Assembly: GCA_014729595.1 (NCBI GenBank)
Contig: WJJU01000620.1
Coordinates: 1-12,818, forward strand
Direction: 5' to 3'
DNA from: Chitinivibrionales bacterium
GTDB taxonomy: Bacteria > Fibrobacterota > Chitinivibrionia > Chitinivibrionales > WJMI01
Length of the DNA: 12,818 nt
Under the pieces are notes generated by a model. It saw only the letters and a list, made by a program, of their open reading frames with translations. It ran no database searches and was not told the DNA's origin. The translations under genes were made by a program, and so were the position numbers. Below are positions 7,470 through 12,818 of the stretch, one piece after another. Each line of letters begins with the position of its first letter. The stretch's first letter is position 1.

Positions 7470-9236
7470 ATGAGTTCATTACGAGCCATACTCACCGCTA
7501 AATTCTCACGCGCATTCGAAAAACAAGGACTGGATCCATCTTACGGAAAAGTGGTGGACTCCCAGCGCCCGGAACTGGGGCAGTTTCAGTGTAACGGCGC
7601 GCTGGCGGCGGCCAAGGAAGCCCGCAAGAACCCGCGGGCGATCGCTCAGGCGGTTGTCGAACAACTCAGCAGCGACCCGTGCATCGATTCGCTTTCACTT
7701 GCCGGTCCCGGGTTTATCAATATTGCTCTCAGCGACGCTTTTCTTGCGGAACATATAAGCCGATTAGCCGAAGATGAACGGCTGGGCAGTCCCCTCCCCG
7801 CCCACCCCCACGTCGTCGTGGTGGACTTCTGCGGTCCCAACGTGGCCAAGCCCATGCATGTAGGGCATCTTCGTCCCACCATTATCGGCGATGCGCTTCA
7901 ACGCCTCATGCGCTATTTGGGCGAGACGGTAATTACCGACAACCATTTAGGGGACTGGGGTACCAACATGGGGATACTGATTAACGCCATGCGGGAGCGT
8001 CGCCCCGATCTGCCTTATTTTGATCCCGAGAAGACGAGATCCTTTCCGGAAGAGCCGCCCATGACGGTCGAAGAACTCGAAAAATTATATCCGGAGGCAA
8101 CCGCGGAGTGCAAAAGCGATCCCGCCAAGATGCAAAAGGCGCTCGACGCAACGTATGAGCTTCAAAACGGCCGTCCGGGCTTTGTGGCGCTTTGGAAGCA
8201 TTTTGTCAACCTGTCCATGACCGAACTCAAGGGTGACCTCGAAAAGCTTGGCGTACGATTCGATTATTGGCTCGGGGAGAGCTTTTATCACGGCAAAATG
8301 GGCGAGCTGGTCGATCGGCTGGAAACGGAAGGGAAAGCGGTTGACAGCGAGGGGGCATTAGTGGTGCATGTCGCGCGAGAAGATGATAAGCGGGAAATCC
8401 CTCCATTGCTCTTACGCAAACGCGGCGGGGGATACCTGTATGGAACATCGGACCTGGCCACCCTGGACTATCGCGTACACGAATTCGGCGCGGAAGAGAT
8501 TATCTACGTCGTGGATCAACGTCAGGAATTGCATTTCGAGCAAGTGTTTCGCGCGGCGCGCAGGACCGGCATTGCGGCCGAAAACGTCTCTATGATCCAC
8601 ATTGGATTCGGGACGGTCAACGGGAAAGACGGTAGGCCGTTCAGGACCCGCGAGGGCGGAGCGGCGCGCTTGTCGTATCTGTTGGCCGAAGCAACAGAGA
8701 AGGCCATGGAACGCATGGATGAAGCCGGGGTGGGACGGGATTTCGATAAAGCGGAGAAAGCGGATGTGGCACACAAAGTGGGTCTTGCGGCTCTTAAATT
8801 CGCCGACCTTATGAATCATCGAACCTCGGATTATGTTTTCGACATCGATAAGTTCACGCGTTTCGAGGGCAAAACCGGCCCCTATCTGCTGTATTCCGCC
8901 GTACGTATCAAGTCCATTTTGCGTAACGCCGCGGAACGAGGCGTGACCACGGGTCCCCTCTTGCCGCCGACCGACGCCGAGAGGGGCTTAATGCTGCTTC
9001 TAGGAAAATTGCCCGATGTCCTTGCCGGCGCGCGCGAGGGCTTTGCGCCTAATTATATGTGCGATTTCATCTATGATCTTGCACAGGAATTCAACCGGTT
9101 TTACCGTGATTGTCACATTTTGCGGGAACCCGACGAGGCACGCAGAGGATCCTGGCTTTCGCTGGTAAATATCGTTTTAGCCGAACTGGAACTGGTGCTC
9201 GGGCTCTTGGGAATGGAAATTCCGGAGAGGATGTAG
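7470..9236 (+). CDS. argS: Arginyl-tRNA synthetase
   Basis: This 588-residue class Ia synthetase charges tRNA-Arg with arginine using ATP, in the cytosol. Seen: an N-terminal tRNA-recognition (Add-1-like) domain at ~1-110 with GPGFINI at 79-85; the HIGH-type motif PNVAKPMHVGH (HVGH, 130-133); GDWGTNMG at 161-168; the KMSKS-equivalent GKDGRPFRTR at 385-394, where ArgRS enzymes commonly lack the canonical lysine; and the helical anticodon-binding domain ending in the family-typical LLGMEIPERM. Length is close to the roughly 577 residues of the E. coli enzyme. The ATG at 7470 has a ribosome site AAGGGA at 7457-7462, 7 bases upstream. The gene probably has its own promoter or regulatory leader, given the 396-base gap from the ATPase gene. 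It converges on the next gene, 52 bases beyond its stop. Confidence 0.99.
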   Translation: MSSLRAILTAKFSRAFEKQGLDPSYGKVVDSQRPELGQFQCNGALAAAKEARKNPRAIAQAVVEQLSSDPCIDSLSLAGPGFINIALSDAFLAEHISRLAEDERLGSPLPAHPHVVVVDFCGPNVAKPMHVGHLRPTIIGDALQRLMRYLGETVITDNHLGDWGTNMGILINAMRERRPDLPYFDPEKTRSFPEEPPMTVEELEKLYPEATAECKSDPAKMQKALDATYELQNGRPGFVALWKHFVNLSMTELKGDLEKLGVRFDYWLGESFYHGKMGELVDRLETEGKAVDSEGALVVHVAREDDKREIPPLLLRKRGGGYLYGTSDLATLDYRVHEFGAEEIIYVVDQRQELHFEQVFRAARRTGIAAENVSMIHIGFGTVNGKDGRPFRTREGGAARLSYLLAEATEKAMERMDEAGVGRDFDKAEKADVAHKVGLAALKFADLMNHRTSDYVFDIDKFTRFEGKTGPYLLYSAVRIKSILRNAAERGVTTGPLLPPTDAERGLMLLLGKLPDVLAGAREGFAPNYMCDFIYDLAQEFNRFYRDCHILREPDEARRGSWLSLVNIVLAELELVLGLLGMEIPERM

Positions 9237-9288
9237 AAGGAAGCGGCATACTCACCCGATCCCAAGAATTGTAATGGCATGAAAAACA

Positions 9289-9906
9289 TCAGCAGCCGTC
9301 TTTTGATGTGTCCTGCTCTAAATGCCGACTCGACGATGCCAGGGTCGCTAAAAGGCGCTGGACAACGGTTATATATGACAGCAACGTCAGCAGTGCCAAT
9401 CCCCATACCATCCAAGGTCCCGCAATTAAGCAGGCGCCAAAAAGCAAAAGTCTCTCGGGTCTTTGGAGTAGCCCTCTTTTGCACTCAAGCCCCACACCTT
9501 CCGCTCTGGCTTTCACATAACTGACCATAATCCCGCCGGCCAGGGCAAAGAAGACCAACAGTGCGCCCCAGAACCGCACATGGGGATCTCTCAGAAAATA
9601 GACAAGAAGACCACCGAACCAGACAATCTCGGTAAGGCGGTCGCATGAAGAATCGAGAACGGCGCCGAACCGGGATCGAAGTCCACCTTCGCGAGCCACC
9701 AACCCGTCGAGGCCGTCCAGGAAACCGCCGAGTATCGCCGCTATCACGGAGGGCCACCACCGCCCCACGGCGGCGTAGACGCCGGCAACGGCATAAATAA
9801 CAACCCCGAATATGGTGAGGGCATTGGGATGGACACCAATCCTTACCATAGTTCGAGCCGCGGGAAGGAGAAAAGCGTTGTAGCCGGGTTTTAAGCCCTC
9901 AATCAT
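9289..9906 (-). CDS. CDP-alcohol phosphatidyltransferase family protein (PgsA / PI-phosphate-synthase-like)
   Basis: This 205-residue integral membrane enzyme transfers a phosphatidyl group from CDP-diacylglycerol to an alcohol. The complete family signature D-x2-DG-x2-AR-x8-G-x3-D-x3-D is present: D64, D67, G68, A71, R72, G81, D85 and D89. These residues bind the divalent metals and CDP. Hydrophobic segments at about 31-48, 52-64, 94-104, 112-130, 152-162 and 166-184 fit the usual six-helix core. The stretch SYVKARAEGVGL (129-140) followed by GLLQRPERLLLFG (145-157) resembles, from memory, PI-phosphate synthases and their archaeal counterparts more than classical PgsA, so an inositol-phosphate or glycerol-phosphate acceptor is possible; the acceptor is not settled. 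No good ribosome site precedes the ATG at 9906. The gene is convergent with argS and divergent from rpmB across 94 bases. Confidence 0.94.
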   Translation of the reverse strand: MIEGLKPGYNAFLLPAARTMVRIGVHPNALTIFGVVIYAVAGVYAAVGRWWPSVIAAILGGFLDGLDGLVAREGGLRSRFGAVLDSSCDRLTEIVWFGGLLVYFLRDPHVRFWGALLVFFALAGGIMVSYVKARAEGVGLECKRGLLQRPERLLLFGACLIAGPWMVWGLALLTLLSYITVVQRLLATLASSSRHLEQDTSKDGC

Positions 9907-9924
9907 GATGTTTTTCGGTAAGCC

Positions 9925-9953
9925 TTGATCGTAGTTTTATAAGAATATATTTT
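9925..9953 (+). promoter_or_regulatory. Candidate rpmB promoter
   Basis: A sigma-70-like pair is visible in the divergent gap: TTGATC (9925-9930) and TATTTT (9948-9953) with a 17-base spacer, in an AT-rich core (ttttataagaatatatttta). A minus-strand -10-like TATAAA (9937-9942 reversed) overlaps it and could serve the divergent phosphatidyltransferase gene, but I see no matching -35. Confidence 0.35.
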
Positions 9954-10000
9954 AAGCGTCTTTGTTGGAGTAGGAATCATAATCCCCGAAGGATCTATCG

Positions 10001-10183
10001 ATGGCCAAGACGTGTGAAATGTGTGGAAAACATCCACAATCCGGAAGGTCCGTATCCCACGCGCATAATGTCAACAAACGCATCTTTCTTCCCAATCTTC
10101 GTACCATCAAAACCGACCGTGGTGGACGAGATACCAAGATGAAAGTATGCATGAAATGCCTGAAAGCGATGGCGAAACAATAA
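10001..10183 (+). CDS. rpmB: 50S ribosomal protein L28, zinc-binding (C+) form
   Basis: This 60-residue protein is a structural component of the large ribosomal subunit. It shows the L28 pattern: N-terminal CEMCGK, then SGRSVSHAHNVNKRIFLPNL, with a basic C-terminal part. Two cysteine pairs, C5/C8 and C50/C53, form the CxxC...CxxC zinc ribbon of the C+ type; L28 copies made under zinc limitation lack these cysteines. The ATG at 10001 has a ribosome site GAAGGA at 9988-9993 with 7-base spacing. The gene stands alone, without rpmG beside it, and a hairpin terminator follows. Confidence 0.97.
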   Translation: MAKTCEMCGKHPQSGRSVSHAHNVNKRIFLPNLRTIKTDRGGRDTKMKVCMKCLKAMAKQ

Positions 10184-10815
10184 TTTTCTCGCCAAGCGCA
10201 GTGGGCGCCACCTTTCGGTTTCCAAATTAGTCACGTACGGAGCGGCTCCGGAAATTCCATGAGCCGCTTTTCGTATGTACTTATCCCTCATGCATCCTTG
10301 CCCGTTCTCAACACCCCACCAACCGCCTCCGCCGGTCCGCCCCCGCTGACAATCGCGCGACCACCAGCAAACCCGGCGGAGACAGGAGGGTGAGGAATAA
10401 CTCGGTATCAATTCCCGCCGTCCACCATGCCTCGCCACCCTCTCCACAACACCCTCTGATTATGCGTACCCCGATAATTGTCCCTGCTGATATATCCTCA
10501 ATAATTGCATCGCGGTTAATCGATGAAGGAAATATACGCAAGCTACATGCCATTGTTTGTATGTAAATAAAGGACGGCGGCGTTCTCCCACGGTATTTTT
10601 CCCACGCCCGATTGACAGAAGGGGGCAGAACCGGCGTAGGGTCCGGAAAAGCCGGGAATTGGCTTCTTAAACTCACCGGCTCAAAGTGAGGGACCGCGCC
10701 AAAGATTACAATAGGTTGGGCCCGCAATGGGTGCCAAAATACCTTACGTAGCTGCATGGCGGTGGCAACGACTCGCGCCATTCATCGCGAGACGCACGAC
10801 GAATTCAGGTCGAAA
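10184..10815. other. Gene-poor region between rpmB and cysE, nothing recognised
   Basis: About 630 bases lie between the rpmB stop and the end of cysE, holding the rpmB terminator at 10238-10272. A minus-strand frame at 10308-10781 (157 codons) stays open, but its product has no family resemblance, is rich in arginine, glycine and tryptophan runs in its C-terminal part, and has no ribosome site that I can see. Another at 9995-10447 overlaps rpmB antisense. I regard both as chance frames. A small hairpin, CTCGCG (10772-10777) with CGCGAG (10786-10791), lies 24 bases beyond the cysE stop and could mark its transcript end, but has no T-run on either strand. The region may contain a decayed gene or an unrecognised RNA. 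Confidence 0.5.
10238..10272 (+). terminator. Probable rho-independent terminator after rpmB
   Basis: AGCGGCTC (10241-10248) pairs perfectly with GAGCCGCT (10261-10268) around a 12-base loop and is followed by a short T-run (cttttcg). It lies 57 bases after the rpmB stop on the same strand. The T-run is short, so termination may be incomplete. Confidence 0.6.
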
Positions 10816-11715
10816 TTAATCGCCGGTGCGGACGTTGGAATAGATGACTGCGCCGGGGGGAACGGATTCGGTGATCCAGGTGTTACCGCCGATGACGGCG
10901 CCCTTTCCGATCTTCGTCTTTCCGCCAAGGATAGTAGCGTTGGCGTAGATGATAACGTCATTTTCGATATCCGGATGACGTTTTTGGACATCGCGGCGTT
11001 TTCCTTCGCGATCGACGGGGCTTACCGCACCCAGGGTTACGCCTTGATACAGTTTAACGTTCCGCCCGATGTTGGTGGTTTCGCCGATCACCACGCCGGT
11101 CCCATGATCGATGAAAAAATGGGGACCGATTTTGGCGCCCGGATGGATGTCGATCCCGGTATGCGAGTGAGCCCGTTCGGACATGATACGCGGTATGATA
11201 GGCACTTCCAATTCATAAAGCCGATGGGCGACACGGTATGTGGCGATAGCCTCAATACACGGATAGCTCAGAACGATCTCATCGAGCGAGCCGGCGGCCG
11301 GATCACCCTCATAGGCCGCATCGATATCTTGAGCAAGGGCGTCTCTGATATTGGGAAGGTCCTCAATCAGCGCCCGACATGCTTCTTGGGCGCGCTCATG
11401 GCAATCACATTCTTCGCAGTCACGGTTTGGGCAATGGTATCGATATACGCCGCTTATTTGCTTGGTAAGCCGAAAGGTAACATGGCGCAAGAGATCGCCC
11501 AAAAAAAAGTTTATCTCTTCGGTACCCACGCGCTCCCGGCTATACGCACCGGGGAACAGTGCGGCCAGAATGTCGTCCAGCACTTCATAGATAGCATTTC
11601 GACCGGCTATATTGAGCGCTTCTTCACTGTGGACATGGAAATTCGACGTAATCCCCGCTTCGAGCCGCGCAACGACGTCGGGAAGAGCTTTATTGATCCA
11701 TTCTTTCATATCCAT
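10816..11715 (-). CDS. cysE: Serine O-acetyltransferase, EpsC type
   Basis: This 299-residue enzyme makes O-acetyl-L-serine from serine and acetyl-CoA, the committed step of cysteine synthesis in the cytosol. Seen: GDPAAGSLDEI at 137-147, AIATYRVAH with the conserved H164, IPRIMSERAHSHTGIDIHPGA at about 173-194, FFIDHGTGVVIGE at 200-212 (H204), and left-handed beta-helix hexapeptide repeats to the C-terminus. This is the longer EpsC-like version, with an extended helical N-terminal domain and no long C-terminal tail. An unusual cysteine cluster, C95, C100, C103 and C105, sits in the N-terminal domain. The start is ambiguous: AGGTG (11717-11721, minus strand) is too close to the ATG at 11715 but 7 bases from a second ATG at 11709, while AGGG further up suits 11715. 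It follows metA by 41 bases, so the two probably share a transcript. Confidence 0.97.
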   Translation of the reverse strand: MDMKEWINKALPDVVARLEAGITSNFHVHSEEALNIAGRNAIYEVLDDILAALFPGAYSRERVGTEEINFFLGDLLRHVTFRLTKQISGVYRYHCPNRDCEECDCHERAQEACRALIEDLPNIRDALAQDIDAAYEGDPAAGSLDEIVLSYPCIEAIATYRVAHRLYELEVPIIPRIMSERAHSHTGIDIHPGAKIGPHFFIDHGTGVVIGETTNIGRNVKLYQGVTLGAVSPVDREGKRRDVQKRHPDIENDVIIYANATILGGKTKIGKGAVIGGNTWITESVPPGAVIYSNVRTGD

Positions 11716-11756
11716 ACACCTGAACCCTATTCCCCTACGGCCAACGTGTCGCCATA

Positions 11757-12656
11757 CTACAGACGCCCTTGGCCCTCTTCATGAATATACCTAATCCATT
11801 GAGCAAAGAATTCCAGGCTTTGCCCCCGCCAGCGATTCACCGGGTTGGCGGGATCAAGATTAACCGGCGGATCCACATCGGTTCGCCCTTTAGCTTTATC
11901 CCGTTGATACTCTTCAACCAACCGATCCGCCTCGTACTCATGGTGCCCCAAGTGCATCATAAAGCGCTTATCCGCACTTTCGAATATTACGTAGCCGGCC
12001 TCTTCGGAATGAGCGAGGAGCGTGACATTACCCTTGCGCTGTTCATTTTCCAGCACGTTGTCCGGAATTCCGGAATAGCGGCTCTGCGGGCACCAGAAAA
12101 CATCGTCCATTTCACCCGTCACCCGATGAGTTCGATGGATATTCCGTGTTTCGAAAATACCGAAAAGCTTACGGGCGAAGGCGATCTTATCTATCCCGAT
12201 GAACTTGGCCAAAGCCAGCCCGCCCCAGCAAATACCCAACGTTGAAGAGATATTCGTGCGAGCGTAGGCTAAAATTTCTTTCACTTCCGACCAGTAAGTG
12301 ACCTTTTCGAACGGCATCTCTTCGACGGGCGCCCCGGTCAAAATAAGTCCGTCCAGACCGCCGCCTGCTATGGCTTCGTCAAATGACACATAGAGGCTCT
12401 CGAGATGATCTTGGTCGGTGCTCTTGTAGGCGTGCGTTTTGAGCCGCAGCCACACCGGCTCGATCTGTATAACCGATCTGCCCAGGGGGAACAGCAGGCT
12501 GAACTCATAGGTATCTGCCATCGGCATAATATTGAGGATACCGATACGAAGAGCACGGATATCCTCTTGCAACGCTTGCTGCTGCGAAATGCACAATATG
12601 CGTCTGCTCTCCAGTTCCCGGCGGGCGTGATAGTCTTTGGGCAATACGATCGTCAT
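11757..12656 (-). CDS. metA: MetA-family homoserine O-acyltransferase, predicted O-acetyltransferase
   Basis: This 299-residue cytosolic enzyme acylates L-homoserine, the first committed step of methionine synthesis. Seen: NIMPMADTYE near the N-terminus, LILTGAPVEE at 104-113, catalytic C143 in LGICWGGLA, the HSEEAGYVIF segment at 216-225, and LGHHEYEAD with H238 and E240 completing the triad. Alignment by eye to E. coli MetA gives an offset of one, so E112 here matches E. coli residue 111. Published work on Bacillus cereus MetA links Glu at this site to acetyl-CoA use and Gly to succinyl-CoA use, so this is probably an O-acetyltransferase despite its MetA fold. The ATG at 12656 has a strong ribosome site, AAGGTGGG, at 12662-12669 on the minus strand. 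It is the first gene of a metA-cysE pair. Confidence 0.97.
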   Translation of the reverse strand: MTIVLPKDYHARRELESRRILCISQQQALQEDIRALRIGILNIMPMADTYEFSLLFPLGRSVIQIEPVWLRLKTHAYKSTDQDHLESLYVSFDEAIAGGGLDGLILTGAPVEEMPFEKVTYWSEVKEILAYARTNISSTLGICWGGLALAKFIGIDKIAFARKLFGIFETRNIHRTHRVTGEMDDVFWCPQSRYSGIPDNVLENEQRKGNVTLLAHSEEAGYVIFESADKRFMMHLGHHEYEADRLVEEYQRDKAKGRTDVDPPVNLDPANPVNRWRGQSLEFFAQWIRYIHEEGQGRL

Positions 12657-12818
12657 GGGAACCCACCTTGCTGAACCAGCCTTCGCCGGATTAAACTACA
12701 ACACTCACCACCCTATGCGGCAAAGTCCGCACGAGCAATATCTTCTGTAACAGTGGAAGGGCTCACTGAGAATCGAGAACAGAGATCCCGATTGGATGTG
12801 CGGAATAGGAAAATACAT
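12657..12818 (-). other. metA upstream region
   Basis: These 162 bases hold the metA ribosome site and a small perfect hairpin, TGCGG (12716-12720) with CCGCA (12727-12731) around a 6-base loop. I looked for SAM-I, SAM-II, SAH and cobalamin riboswitch cores and recognise none. No clear promoter pair is visible. The window ends here and an upstream gene is not seen. Confidence 0.4.

Noticed and set aside
9995..10447. 150-codon minus-strand frame antisense to rpmB
   Set aside because: It covers the entire rpmB gene, which is unmistakable on the other strand, and its product is low-complexity.
10308..10781. 157-codon minus-strand frame downstream of cysE
   Set aside because: The product has no recognisable fold or family, odd composition, and no ribosome site; more likely a chance frame.
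12657..12818. Possible SAM or cobalamin riboswitch before metA
   Set aside because: No conserved core of SAM-I, SAM-II, SAH or cobalamin elements could be matched; only one 5-bp hairpin is present.

Overview
The window is about 12.8 kb of moderately GC-rich (by eye) bacterial chromosome, densely coded, with eight convincing protein genes. I see no rRNA, tRNA, CRISPR array, transposase or integrase. The housekeeping genes include an ArgRS of ordinary bacterial length, a four-cysteine ('C+') ribosomal protein L28, an EpsC-type serine acetyltransferase and a MetA-family homoserine acyltransferase. They indicate a bacterium, probably from an uncultured or poorly sampled lineage, but I cannot name the phylum from sequence alone.

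Layout. (1) 66-800 (-): a short-chain dehydrogenase/reductase, FabG-like. (2) 801-1153: a divergent intergenic region. (3) 1154-2116 (+) and 2118-7073 (+): a tightly coupled two-gene operon of a 320-residue TPR protein and a 1651-residue ATPase. (4) 7074-7469: a 396-base non-coding leader containing alternative inverted repeats and a degenerate TTCGTG repeat. (5) 7470-9236 (+): argS. (6) 9289-9906 (-): a CDP-alcohol phosphatidyltransferase, convergent with argS. (7) 10001-10183 (+): rpmB, followed by a probable terminator. (8) 10184-10815: about 630 bases with no convincing gene. (9) 10816-11715 (-) and 11757-12656 (-): a metA-cysE operon for O-acetyl-homoserine and O-acetylserine, the activated precursors of methionine and cysteine.

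The item of main interest is the operon at 1154-7073. The N-terminal ~430 residues of the large protein form a P-loop ATPase of the kind found in BREX/Pgl phage-defence proteins (BrxC/PglY, and by my recollection the DUF6079 family). Its last ~170 residues carry what reads as a complete PglZ-type alkaline-phosphatase-superfamily metal site: D1487, T1521/S1523, D1580, H1584, D1624-H1625 and H1636. In classical BREX the ATPase and PglZ are separate proteins. Here they appear fused, with a TPR partner translated directly upstream and no PglX methyltransferase, BrxL or other BREX gene in the window. This may be a compact BREX-related system, or a domesticated cellular machine, since it sits between housekeeping genes without mobile-element traces. 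The family assignments rest on motif reading and memory and need profile searches.
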